Shown piece after piece: positions 8,854 through 16,670 of a stretch of 64,000 bases of DNA. A program made the position numbers and the translations under genes. The notes under the pieces were generated by a model. That model did no database searches. It saw nothing but the letters and a program-made list of their open reading frames with translations, and had not been told where the DNA came from. The first letter of the stretch is position 1; each line of letters starts with the position of its first letter. Where the stretch lies: positions 248,001-312,000 of the forward strand of contig JADJCM010000002.1 of NCBI GenBank assembly GCA_016703225.1, written 5' to 3'. Source of the stretch: Lysobacterales bacterium. Lineage in GTDB: Bacteria; Pseudomonadota; Gammaproteobacteria; Xanthomonadales; Ahniellaceae.

Positions 8854-9728
8854 CGCATGCCCTCGCCACGGGCGATGCGTGCGAGGTAGTCGCCGTAACC
8901 GGATTTCGCCAGCGGCGCGGCGATACGCAGCAGTTGCTCGGCGTCGATCCAGCCGTTCTGGAACGCGATCTCTTCGGGGCAGCAGACGCGCAGGCCCTGG
9001 CGCGAGACGATGGTCTCGATGAAGTTGCCGGCCTCGATCAGCGATTCGTGCGTGCCGGTGTCGAGCCAGGCATAACCGCGGCCGAGTTTCTCGCAGCGCA
9101 GCTTGCCTTCGGCGAGGTAGACCTTGTTGAGGTCGGTGATCTCGAGTTCGCCGCGTGGCGACGGCTTCAGCGCTGCCGCGTAGTCGCTGGCCTGGCCGTC
9201 GTAGAAGTACAGGCCGGTGACCGCGTAATGCGACTTCGGCGCCATCGGCTTCTCTTCGAGACTGAGGACACGACCGGCGTCATCGAACTCGGCGACGCCG
9301 TAACGCTCCGGGTCGCGCACGTAGTAGCCGAACACGGTGGCACCTTCGGTTTGTGCGGCGGCGCGGCGCAGGACGTCGGTCAGGCCATGGCCGTAGAAGA
9401 TGTTGTCGCCGAGCACCAGGCACGACGGTTTGCCGCCGACGAATTCGCGGCCGATCAGATACGCCTGCGCCAGTCCGTCCGGACTCGGCTGCACCGCGTA
9501 CTGGATGTTCATGCCCCACGCGGAACCGTCACCGAGCAGACGCTGGAACAGGGCCTGTTCGTGCGGCGTGTTGATCACCAGCACGTCGCGGATGCCGGCC
9601 AGCATCAGCACGCTCAGCGGGTAGTAGATCATCGGCTTGTCGTAGACCGGCAGCAGCTGCTTGCTGACCGCAATCGTCAGCGGATGCAGACGCGTGCCGG
9701 CACCGCCGGCGAGGATGATGCCTTTCAT
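8850..9728 (-). CDS. rfbA: Glucose-1-phosphate thymidylyltransferase
   Basis: 292 residues from the ATG at 9728 (MKGIILAGGAGTRLHPLT), the usual RmlA start; the frame is open upstream but that portion lies in the DUF5615 gene. Signatures include GGAGTRLHP, VSKQLLPVYDKPMIYYPLS and VLGDNIFYGHGL. It joins dTTP and glucose-1-P to give dTDP-glucose. No strong Shine-Dalgarno sequence precedes it, and the upstream DUF5615 frame runs without a stop about 200 bases into this gene, so its translation may depend on that upstream frame. Confidence 0.95.
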   Translation of the reverse strand: MKGIILAGGAGTRLHPLTIAVSKQLLPVYDKPMIYYPLSVLMLAGIRDVLVINTPHEQALFQRLLGDGSAWGMNIQYAVQPSPDGLAQAYLIGREFVGGKPSCLVLGDNIFYGHGLTDVLRRAAAQTEGATVFGYYVRDPERYGVAEFDDAGRVLSLEEKPMAPKSHYAVTGLYFYDGQASDYAAALKPSPRGELEITDLNKVYLAEGKLRCEKLGRGYAWLDTGTHESLIEAGNFIETIVSRQGLRVCCPEEIAFQNGWIDAEQLLRIAAPLAKSGYGDYLARIARGEGMR

Positions 9729-10092
9729 GATGTCGATGGTCCGGTAATGCCCGAATCCGGATGTTGTCCGGATTGAGGACGATGAAACTTCCCAATATCT
9801 CATGTGCATGTGCCTGCACGGCGGCGGCGAGACGCGCGGCAACCTCGTGCTTCCTCAGACCAGGCATCCTCAGCAGGATGACGCCTGCGGTGGTCAATTG
9901 ATCGCGGAAAACCAGTGTCCCGAAGTCGGTATCGTCGGAAACGATCACGCGTTGCTCCTGGTGTGCGCGAGCCATGACGTCCACGTCGGGTGCGCCCTGC
10001 ATTGCCGACGTTGCCCAGATCACGTCATGACCGAGTTGCTCCAGAACGCGAACGATGCTGCGCCCGAGATTCTCATCGACCAGAAAGTTCAT
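9529..10092 (-). CDS. DUF5615 PIN-like protein, stop codon apparently lost
   Basis: The first ~117 residues match the DUF5615 PIN-like family: MNFLVDENLG at the N-terminus, HDVIWATSAMQGAPD, VSDDTDFGTL, and the usual closing segment IRIRALP. Acidic residues in DEN and DDTD fit a PIN-type metal site. Family members end right after such a segment, but here no stop follows. The frame runs a further ~70 codons, to 9529, through the first 200 bases of rfbA in another phase, giving a low-complexity R/A/H tail. It overlaps the DUF433 gene by ATGA (10089-10092). It is probably the toxin of a TA-like pair, altered at its C-terminus. Confidence 0.75.
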   Translation of the reverse strand: MNFLVDENLGRSIVRVLEQLGHDVIWATSAMQGAPDVDVMARAHQEQRVIVSDDTDFGTLVFRDQLTTAGVILLRMPGLRKHEVAARLAAAVQAHAHEILGSFIVLNPDNIRIRALPDHRHHERHHPRRRCRHASASADDCGQQAAAAGLRQADDLLPAERADAGRHPRRAGDQHAARTGPVPASAR

Positions 10093-10325
10093 GCAGCAAC
10101 GGGGGGGTAGGGGTAGTCCCGTTCACGGCGAACTGCCTTGACCGCGTATTCGATCGCAGCACGAACTTGATCGCGCGTGATGTTCGGGTGCTCGTCGAGC
10201 AGGTCCTCGATGGAGTCTCCCGAGGAAAGGCGTTCGAGAATGTGCTCCACCGAAATCCGAGTGCCACGAATCGTCGGTTTTCCAGAGAGGATCTTCGGGT
10301 CGCAAACGATCACTGCTTCGGACAT
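10089..10325 (-). CDS. DUF433 family antitoxin-like protein
   Basis: 78 residues. The sequence VCDPKILSGKPTIRGTRISVEHIL and the following DSIEDLLDEHPNITRDQVRAAI are the hallmark of DUF433, a small helix-turn-helix-like protein that usually precedes a DUF5615 gene. The start at 10325 (MSEAVIV) has GAGG eight bases upstream; an ATG three codons earlier is too close to that site. The stop overlaps the next gene. The pair sits between rfbB and rfbA, so it shares the rhamnose operon transcript. Confidence 0.8.
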   Translation of the reverse strand: MSEAVIVCDPKILSGKPTIRGTRISVEHILERLSSGDSIEDLLDEHPNITRDQVRAAIEYAVKAVRRERDYPYPPVAA

Positions 10326-10352
10326 GGCATTCACCTCGACGACAATTCTATG

Positions 10353-11408
10353 TCAGGCGCCGCCGAGGCGTTCGCCGCGGTAGCTGCCATCCAGCACGCG
10401 ATCGCACCAGGCCTGGTTGGCGAGGTACCAGTCGATGGTGCGGGCGATGCCGGACTCGAAGGTCTCGGTCGGGGTCCAGCCGAGTTCGTTGCGGATCTTG
10501 CCGGCGTCGATCGCGTAGCGGCGGTCGTGGCCGGGGCGGTCCTTCACGTAGGTGATCAGGTCGCTGCGCGCGCTGCCGTTCGCGCGCGGGCGGCGTTCGT
10601 CGATCAGCTTGATGATCGTGTTCACGACATCGATGTTCATGCGCTCGGCATTGCCGCCGACGTTGTAGACCTCGCCGACGCGGCCGCGCTCGAGCACGGC
10701 GCGGATGGCGCGGCAGTGATCGAGCACGTACAGCCAGTCGCGCACGTTGCGGCCGTCGCCGTACACCGGCAGCGGCTGGTCGGTCAGCGCCTTCTGGATC
10801 ATCAGCGGGATGAGTTTTTCCGGGAACTGGTACGGACCATAGTTGTTCGAGCAGTTCGTAGTCAGCGTCGGCAGGCCATAGGTGTGGTGCCAGGCGCGCA
10901 CCAGATGGTCGCTCGCGGCCTTGCTCGCCGAATACGGCGAGTTCGGCGCATACGGCGTGTCCTCGCGGAAGGCGCCGGTGTCGCCGAGCGAACCGTAGAC
11001 CTCGTCGGTCGAGACATGCAGGAAGCGGAAGGCGGCTTGCTCCGCCGCGGGCAGTCCGCGCCAGTAGCCGAGTGTCGCCTGCAGCAGGTTCATGGTGCCT
11101 ACGACATTGGTCTGGATGAAGGTGCCCGGCCCGTCGATCGAGCGGTCGACATGGCTCTCGGCGGCGAAGTTCACCACCGCGCTCGGCTGGTACTGCTTGA
11201 GCAGCGACGCGACCAGTTCGCGGTCGCCGATGTCGCCCTGCACGAACTGGTGGTGCGGGCTGCGCGCGAGCGGCGCCAGCGTGTCGAGGTTGCCGGCGTA
11301 GGTCAGCGCATCGAGATTGATGATGCGGTGGCCACCGCCAGCGGCCAGATCCAGCACGAAATTGCCGCCGATGAAGCCGGCACCGCCGGTGACAAGCCAG
11401 GTTTGCAT
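10353..11408 (-). CDS. rfbB: dTDP-glucose 4,6-dehydratase
   Basis: 351 residues, normal for RmlB. The start MQTWLVTGGAGFIGGNFV at 11408 carries the Rossmann motif TGGAGFIG; further signatures are FAAESHVDRSI, HVSTDEVYG and the catalytic YSASKAASDH. It is the first enzyme committed to dTDP-rhamnose. It is the first gene of the rfb cluster on the minus strand and is separated from rfbA by the 0.6-kb DUF433/DUF5615 pair. A TACAAT box on the minus strand (11440-11435) may be part of its promoter, but no convincing -35 was seen. Confidence 0.95.
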   Translation of the reverse strand: MQTWLVTGGAGFIGGNFVLDLAAGGGHRIINLDALTYAGNLDTLAPLARSPHHQFVQGDIGDRELVASLLKQYQPSAVVNFAAESHVDRSIDGPGTFIQTNVVGTMNLLQATLGYWRGLPAAEQAAFRFLHVSTDEVYGSLGDTGAFREDTPYAPNSPYSASKAASDHLVRAWHHTYGLPTLTTNCSNNYGPYQFPEKLIPLMIQKALTDQPLPVYGDGRNVRDWLYVLDHCRAIRAVLERGRVGEVYNVGGNAERMNIDVVNTIIKLIDERRPRANGSARSDLITYVKDRPGHDRRYAIDAGKIRNELGWTPTETFESGIARTIDWYLANQAWCDRVLDGSYRGERLGGA

Positions 11409-11454
11409 CTGGGGACTTCCTCGAAAGGGCGGGAATTGTAGCCGCGGACACGAC

Positions 11455-11476
11455 GAGGGAGCCCGCAGGCTCCCTC
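11455..11476 (-). terminator. Hairpin downstream of ssb
   Basis: GAGGGAGCC (11455-11463), loop CGCA, GGCTCCCTC (11468-11476) is a perfect nine-base-pair stem between the ssb stop and the rfbB start. No T-run follows on the minus strand, so it is either a weak terminator or an mRNA-stabilising hairpin. Confidence 0.4.
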
Positions 11477-11517
11477 GCGTGATCGCCATGGACCGCGGTC
11501 GCGGCCCCGGGTTCCGT

Positions 11518-12036
11518 CTAGAACGGGATCTCGTCCTCATCGAACGGGGCGTTGCCCGGCTGCGGAGCCGGGGCGCGATTGCCGCCGCCGCGTTCGCCAC
11601 CGCCGCGGTCCGCACCGCCGCCGTAGTTGCCGCCGGCGCGCGGGGCGCTGCTGCGTTCCGAGCGTTCGCGCGGCGCGCCGCCGCCTTCGCCGGCGCCCGG
11701 GTTGCCGCCGAGCATCTGCATTTCGTTGGCGATGATGTCGGTGGTGTAGCGCTCGACGCCATCCTTGTCGGTGTACTTGTCGGTACGCAGCGAGCCCTCG
11801 ACGTAGACCTGGCGGCCCTTCTTCAGGTATTCGCCAGCGATTTCGGCGAGACGGCCGAAGAACTTGATGCGGTGCCACTCGGTACGCTCCTGGGCTTCGC
11901 CGGTGGTCTTGTCCTTCCACGACTCGGAGGTGGCGATGCGGATCGTGGTGATCGCGCCGCCGCCCTGGGTGTAGCGGGTTTCGGGGTCGGCGCCGAGGTT
12001 GCCGACCAGGATGACTTTGTTGACGCCGCGGGACAT
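11518..12036 (-). CDS. ssb: Single-stranded DNA-binding protein
   Basis: 172 residues. The N-terminal ~110 residues form the OB fold (MSRGVNKVILVGNLGADPE, WHRIKFFGRLAEIAGEYLKKG, YTTDIIANEMQMLGG). A Gly/Arg/Ala-rich flexible linker follows, ending in the acidic tip DEDEIPF that docks partner proteins such as RecQ, PriA and Exo I. The start at 12036 has AGGAG; the frame continues upstream without homology. Divergent from ispB. Confidence 0.96.
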   Translation of the reverse strand: MSRGVNKVILVGNLGADPETRYTQGGGAITTIRIATSESWKDKTTGEAQERTEWHRIKFFGRLAEIAGEYLKKGRQVYVEGSLRTDKYTDKDGVERYTTDIIANEMQMLGGNPGAGEGGGAPRERSERSSAPRAGGNYGGGADRGGGERGGGNRAPAPQPGNAPFDEDEIPF

Positions 12037-12173
12037 GGAAACTCCTGTTGGGATGGGCTGGGAAGCGCTGGCGGGACCTCCGGGGACGGGCATCTTCGCG
12101 CAAGCGCGGGACCGGTGAAAGCGCAAATCGCCGGCACTGACCTGCGAAATGTCGGAAATGCGCGGGCGCACCC

Positions 12174-12179
12174 TATAAT
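12174..12179 (+). promoter_or_regulatory. Candidate -10 box of the ispB promoter
   Basis: A perfect TATAAT lies 30 bases before the GTG start of ispB, giving a short untranslated leader of about 23 bases. No clear -35 element is visible at 16-18 bases spacing, so the assignment rests on the -10 box and position alone. Confidence 0.4.
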
Positions 12180-12208
12180 TCGCCGGTCTCAGATCCTGCG
12201 AGCGTTCC

Positions 12209-13216
12209 GTGTCCGCAACCGCCCCCCTCGTGCCCGACGCCGCACCTGCCTGCTTCGAGGATGTGCGCGCGCACGTGGCGCAGGGGATGGACGAGGTCGA
12301 CCGCCTGATCCGGCGCCGGCTCGGTTCCGAGGTGCTGCTGGTCAACCAGGTCGCCGAGCACATCGTTTCCGGGGGCGGCAAGCGCCTGCGCCCGATGCTG
12401 GTGCTGCTCGCGGCCGAGGCCGCCGGCTATGGCGGCAGCCAGCACCACCAGGCCGCGGCGGTGATCGAGTTCATCCACACCGCGACCCTGCTGCACGACG
12501 ACGTTGTCGACGAGTCCGGTCTGCGCCGCGGTCGTCGCACCGCCAACGCGGTGTTCGGTAATGCCGCCAGCGTTCTGGTCGGCGACTACCTGTATTCGCG
12601 CGCATTCCAGTTGATGGTCGAGCTCGAACGCATGCCGATCATGCGGGTGATGGCCGACACCACCAACCAGATCGCCGAGGGCGAGGTGCTGCAGCTGATG
12701 CACATCGGCAACCCGGACACCGACGAGGCCGCGTACCTGCGCGTGATCGAGCGCAAGACCGCGGTGTTGTTCGCGGCGGCGTGCCGGGTCGGCGCCCAGC
12801 TCGCGGATGCGCCGCGCGCGGTCGAGGACGCGCTCGCGAACTACGGCATGGCGCTCGGCATGGCGTTCCAGATCGCCGACGACGTGCTCGACTACGTCTC
12901 CGATGCCGACACCCTCGGCAAGAACGTCGGCGACGACCTCGCCGAGGGCAAGCCGACGCTGCCGTTGATCCACGCGCTGCACCATGCCGCGCCCGCAGAT
13001 GTGGCCACGCTCCGGCGTGTGATCGAGAACGGCGGACTGGATTCGCTGGACGGCGTGATCGCCGCGATCCGCGACAGCGGCGCGATCGACTACAGTCGGG
13101 CGCGGGCCGTGCGCTATGCCACCGAGGCGAACGCGGCGCTGCAGGCGCTGGCTTGCGGTCCGGCGCGCTCGGCGCTGCAGGTGCTGGCGCGCTATTCGGT
13201 GGATCGCAACCACTGA
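12209..13216 (+). CDS. ispB: Octaprenyl (polyprenyl) diphosphate synthase
   Basis: 335 residues with both aspartate-rich motifs of trans-prenyltransferases: LLHDDVVDES (first DDxxD) and IADDVLDY (second), plus GGGKRLRPML and GRRTANAVFGNAASVLVGDYLYS. It extends farnesyl diphosphate with isopentenyl units to make the ubiquinone side chain. The start is GTG at 12209, close behind the TATAAT box. It is followed by unrelated regulatory genes. Confidence 0.93.
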   Translation: MSATAPLVPDAAPACFEDVRAHVAQGMDEVDRLIRRRLGSEVLLVNQVAEHIVSGGGKRLRPMLVLLAAEAAGYGGSQHHQAAAVIEFIHTATLLHDDVVDESGLRRGRRTANAVFGNAASVLVGDYLYSRAFQLMVELERMPIMRVMADTTNQIAEGEVLQLMHIGNPDTDEAAYLRVIERKTAVLFAAACRVGAQLADAPRAVEDALANYGMALGMAFQIADDVLDYVSDADTLGKNVGDDLAEGKPTLPLIHALHHAAPADVATLRRVIENGGLDSLDGVIAAIRDSGAIDYSRARAVRYATEANAALQALACGPARSALQVLARYSVDRNH

Positions 13217-13271
13217 CGCGAGCGCGACAGTCGGTCGCGCGAAGGGTCGCTACGGACGGGGAGGTGGGCCG

Positions 13272-13931
13272 ATGCAGCAGCAGGATCCGGGACAGGCAGC
13301 GCGGGCCACCGCGGGGGCGAGCATCCTGGTCGTGGACGACGACGCCGGCATGCGCTCGGCGCTGACGCGCCTGTTCGTTGCCGCAGGCGGCAAAGTGAGC
13401 GCATTCGCGTCTGGCCCGGAGCTGCTGGCGAGCGACCTGCTCGGCACGGCCGCGTGCATCGTGCTCGACCTGAAGATGCCGGGCATGGACGGGTTGCGCG
13501 TGCAGGCCGAGCTGGTGGCGCGACAGTGCACCGTGCCGACGCTGTTCCTGACCGGTGCCGCCGACGTGCCGACCGCGGTGCGTGCGATGCAGGCCGGGGC
13601 CTTCGACTTCATCGAGAAACCATTCGACAACGAGCACCTGCTGGCGCGCGTGCATGCGGCGATCGAGCACACCCGGCGCCAGACGCAACCGCAAGCGGGC
13701 GACGACCAGCAGCGCGCGGCGTTCCTGAGCCGCCTGGCCGCGCTGACGCCGCGCGAACGCCAGGTGCTGGACCAGGTGGTGACCGGCCAGACCAGCAAGC
13801 AGATCGCACGCGTGCTGGGCGCAAGCCACCGCACCATCGAGATCCACCGCGCCCACATCATGGAGAAGCTCGACCTGCACACGCTCGCCGATCTGGTGCG
13901 CATGCACCTGCGTTGCGCGGTGCCGGAGTGA
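13272..13931 (+). CDS. FixJ-family response regulator (REC + LuxR-type HTH)
   Basis: 219 residues from the ATG at 13272 (GGGGAGG just upstream). The receiver domain (residues ~15-130) has ILVVDDDAGM, the phospho-acceptor in IVLDLKMPGMDG, LTGAAD and EKPFDNE. The C-terminal LuxR/FixJ helix-turn-helix (about 150-210) shows LTPRERQVLDQVVTGQTSKQIARVLGAS shortened, and HRAHIMEKL. It should bind DNA when phosphorylated. A histidine kinase gene follows in the same direction, a likely partner. A decamer CTAGGTAGTC lies ten bases after its stop. Confidence 0.9.
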   Translation: MQQQDPGQAARATAGASILVVDDDAGMRSALTRLFVAAGGKVSAFASGPELLASDLLGTAACIVLDLKMPGMDGLRVQAELVARQCTVPTLFLTGAADVPTAVRAMQAGAFDFIEKPFDNEHLLARVHAAIEHTRRQTQPQAGDDQQRAAFLSRLAALTPRERQVLDQVVTGQTSKQIARVLGASHRTIEIHRAHIMEKLDLHTLADLVRMHLRCAVPE

Positions 13932-13940
13932 GGCCGCGCG

Positions 13941-13950
13941 CTAGGTAGTC
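13941..13950. promoter_or_regulatory. CTAGGTAGTC motif, copy 1
   Basis: The decamer sits between the FixJ-type regulator and the histidine kinase and continues as CGCGCG. The same core occurs twice upstream of the C25 peptidase. It is a candidate operator for a local regulator; no binding data can be inferred from sequence. Confidence 0.4.
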
Positions 13951-14074
13951 GCGCGTATGGAAGGGCCGCCGGGGCGGATGTAGTCTGGCTCCGTGGTTGC
14001 GGGCTTGCGCGTGGCTGTGCCGGCGCCCCGGGTCGCAACGACGGGCGCCGCGGTGCGGCAGACGGGAGAGCGAC

Positions 14075-15403
14075 ATGCAGCTGATGCATCGGATCGACGA
14101 ACGAACCCCCGAACCGGATGCCGTGCGCGATACCGGCGCCAGCGCGGAGAGCTTCGCCGCCGCCCCGGACCCGGCGCGCGCGCCGAGTCCAGAATTGCTG
14201 GTCGCGGCGCTGCAGTGCTTCCCGGACGGCGTCTGGATCACCGATTGCGAGGGTGCGGTCGTGTACCGCAATGACGTCGCCGTGGACCTGGAGACGCGGC
14301 AGTGGTCGCGTGACGGACGCGAGGGCGCGATGCGCGAGGTGGTCTTCGATGCGACCTTGCTCGCGCGCCTGCACGAGTGGGGCACCTACTCCGTCGAATT
14401 CGAGTTGTCCAAGGCCGCGGTCGAGATCGCCGCCGTGCACCGGGTCGAGCTGCGCCTGCAGATCCTGGAGGCGGCGGACGGCCGTCGCCTGGGCATTTCC
14501 GTGCATGCGCGCGACACCAGCCGGGAATGGTCGCGCGAACAGGTGCTGCATGATCGCCACATCGAGCTGGAAAGCGCCTACACCCAGCTGAAACAGGCGC
14601 AGATGCAGCTGCTGCAGTCGGAGAAGATGGCTTCGATCGGCCAGCTCGCCGCCGGCGTGGCGCACGAGATCAACAATCCGATCGGCTACGTCCACTCCAA
14701 TCTCGGCACGCTGCAGGGCTACGTCGAGAGCCTGCTCACGCTGCTCGACGCCTACGAACAGGGCGGCGCCGCGACCGCGAACGACGCGCTCGGCGAGCGC
14801 ATCGCCGAGCTGCGCCGCAAGGTCGACTTCAACTACCTGCGCACCGATCTGCCACAGCTGGTCGAGGAGACCCGCGAGGGGATCGGTCGCGTGCGCAAGA
14901 TCGTCGGCGACCTGCGCGACTTCTCGCATGCCGGGCAGATCGAGAACGAGGACTGGGTGCTGGCCGACGTGCATCGCGGCATCGAAAGCACGCTCAACAT
15001 CGTCTGGAACGACCTCAAGTACAAAGTCGAACTCACCCGCGACTTCGGCGACCTGCCGCTGATCGAGTGCATGCCGGCGCAGCTCAACCAGGTGTTCATG
15101 AACCTGCTGGTCAACGCCGGGCATTCGATCACCGACCAGGGCCACATCACCATCCGCACGCGCGCGCTCGGCGACGAGGTGGAGATCGCGATCCGCGACG
15201 ACGGCCACGGCATCCCGCCGGAGAACCTCAAGCGCATCTTCGATCCGTTCTTCACCACCAAGCCGGTCGGCACCGGCACCGGGCTCGGGCTGTCGCTTTC
15301 CTACGGCATCATCCAGAAGCACCAGGGTCGCATCAACGTCGAGAGCACGGTCGGTGTCGGCACCACCTTCCAGATCTTCCTGCCGGTGAAGCGCGCGCCA
15401 TGA
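14075..15403 (+). CDS. Cytosolic sensor histidine kinase with PAS-like input
   Basis: 442 residues, no membrane segments. Residues ~35-170 look like a degenerate PAS domain (ALQCFPDGVWITDCEGAVVYRN). A coiled linker leads to the HisKA box with the phospho-accepting histidine in GVAHEINNPIGYVHSN. The HATPase region contains NLLVNAGHSI (N box), DDGHGIP, FDPFFTTKPVGTGTGLGLS. Start at 14075 has GGGAG upstream. It is flanked by a FixJ-type regulator and a stand-alone receiver, either of which could be its target. Confidence 0.9.
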   Translation: MQLMHRIDERTPEPDAVRDTGASAESFAAAPDPARAPSPELLVAALQCFPDGVWITDCEGAVVYRNDVAVDLETRQWSRDGREGAMREVVFDATLLARLHEWGTYSVEFELSKAAVEIAAVHRVELRLQILEAADGRRLGISVHARDTSREWSREQVLHDRHIELESAYTQLKQAQMQLLQSEKMASIGQLAAGVAHEINNPIGYVHSNLGTLQGYVESLLTLLDAYEQGGAATANDALGERIAELRRKVDFNYLRTDLPQLVEETREGIGRVRKIVGDLRDFSHAGQIENEDWVLADVHRGIESTLNIVWNDLKYKVELTRDFGDLPLIECMPAQLNQVFMNLLVNAGHSITDQGHITIRTRALGDEVEIAIRDDGHGIPPENLKRIFDPFFTTKPVGTGTGLGLSLSYGIIQKHQGRINVESTVGVGTTFQIFLPVKRAP

Positions 15404-15461
15404 ACGGCAACGGACCGCGTCCGCGGAGGGCGCGGGTTTTCCCAACACGAGGAGTCTTGCG

Positions 15462-16025
15462 ATGACCAAGATCATGCTGGTGGACGACGAGCCGAACATC
15501 CTGAACAGCCTGCGGCGGGTCATCCACGCCATGCCCTGGAGCGCGGTCGGCGACAGCGTCGCGGTCGAAACCTTCAACTCGCCGCCGGCAGCGCTGGCGC
15601 GAGCACGCGAGCATGCCTTCGACCTGGTCATCTCCGACTACCGCATGCCGGAGATGGATGGCGTCAGCTTCCTGGAGCAGCTGGTGCAGATCCAGCCCGA
15701 CATCGCGCGCATCATCCTGAGCGGCTACGCCGATCTGCAGGCGGTGGTCGCGGCGATCAACAAGGTGCAGATCTTCCGTTTCGTCAGCAAGCCGTGGAAC
15801 GACTTCGAGCTGAACTCGGCGATCACCCAGGCGCTCGACCATCGCCGGCTGCTGCAGGAGAACCAGCGTCTGGCCGACCAGCTGCGGGTGCAGGAGGGCA
15901 AGCTGTCGCGGCACGAGATGGAACTGCGCCGGCTGGAGTCGATGTATCCGGGACTGACCCAGATCAAGCGTGCGCCCGACGGTTCGATCGACTTGGGGCT
16001 CGACCTCGACGAATCCGAACTCTGA
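15462..16025 (+). CDS. Receiver-domain response regulator, RpfG-type REC without an output domain
   Basis: 187 residues. The receiver has MLVDDEPNILNSL, the acceptor in LVISDYRMPEMDG, LSGYADLQ and SKPWNDFEL, the pattern of RpfG-class receivers. The usual HD-GYP output domain is absent. The C-terminus is instead a ~45-residue coiled-coil (LLQENQRLADQLRVQEGKL) and an acidic tail. It probably signals by protein contact. It is 58 bases behind the histidine kinase gene, in the same direction. Confidence 0.85.
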   Translation: MTKIMLVDDEPNILNSLRRVIHAMPWSAVGDSVAVETFNSPPAALARAREHAFDLVISDYRMPEMDGVSFLEQLVQIQPDIARIILSGYADLQAVVAAINKVQIFRFVSKPWNDFELNSAITQALDHRRLLQENQRLADQLRVQEGKLSRHEMELRRLESMYPGLTQIKRAPDGSIDLGLDLDESEL

Positions 16026-16064
16026 GCCGCGCGCAGCGCGGGCAGCGCATGGGTCGGGAATTGC

Positions 16065-16538
16065 CTACTCCGCTGCCGCGGCGCGCTCCGGGTTCGGCAG
16101 CTCGACCAACGACAGCCAATGCTCGCCGAGGCTGCGCACCAGGCGCATGAATCCGGCGTGGCTGGCCGGCTTGCTGGCGAAGGCATTGGCGCCCTCGGCG
16201 TAGCAGCGGCGGATTTCGTCCTCGGAGCGCGAGGTGCTGACCACGACGATCGGCAAGTGGCGCAGGGCCGCGTCGGCGCGGATCTCGCGCAACGCCTCGC
16301 GCCCGCTCTTGCGCGGCATGTTGAGGTCGAGCAGGATCAATCCAGGGGTCGGGAACGCATCCGCATCGGCGTATTCGCGCTGGTTGCGCAGGTAATCCAG
16401 CAGTTCTTCGCTGTTCTCGACGAAGGCCACCGGGTTTTGCAGCCCGGATTCGGAAAAGGCCTCGGCGAACAGCATGCGGTCATCGGCGTCGTCGTCGGCG
16501 ACCAGGACCGGTAGTTCGCGCTTGGATTGGGTGTTCAT
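16065..16538 (-). CDS. Stand-alone receiver protein (Rcp1-like)
   Basis: 157 residues forming a single receiver domain: VLVADDDADDRMLFAEAF, the acceptor in LILLDLNMPRKSG, IVVVSTSRSEDE and SKPASHAG. Insertions around residues 45-60 (RNQREYADADAFPTP) are typical of the Rcp1/CheY-like family that pairs with phytochrome or multi-sensor kinases. It has no output domain. On the minus strand, downstream of the large GGDEF/EAL protein. Confidence 0.88.
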   Translation of the reverse strand: MNTQSKRELPVLVADDDADDRMLFAEAFSESGLQNPVAFVENSEELLDYLRNQREYADADAFPTPGLILLDLNMPRKSGREALREIRADAALRHLPIVVVSTSRSEDEIRRCYAEGANAFASKPASHAGFMRLVRSLGEHWLSLVELPNPERAAAAE

Positions 16539-16670
16539 CGGGGGGATCTTCGCCGGCAGACAGGGGGCATGCGGTCGGCGCCCAACGACCCCCCGGCCCG
16601 GCGCCGAACCGTGCGCGCATGATAGCGCCGGCGCGGCGTCGGGAAACCTCGAGTTGCGCCCCGCTCGCGC

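Noticed and set aside
11518..11720. GGC/GCC-rich stretch as a tandem repeat
   Set aside because: It encodes the Gly/Arg-rich flexible linker and acidic tip of SSB, a normal feature.
13250..15631. Open frame of nearly 800 codons on the minus strand
   Set aside because: It is antisense to the response regulator and histidine kinase; the protein is Arg/His/Asp rich with no family motif.
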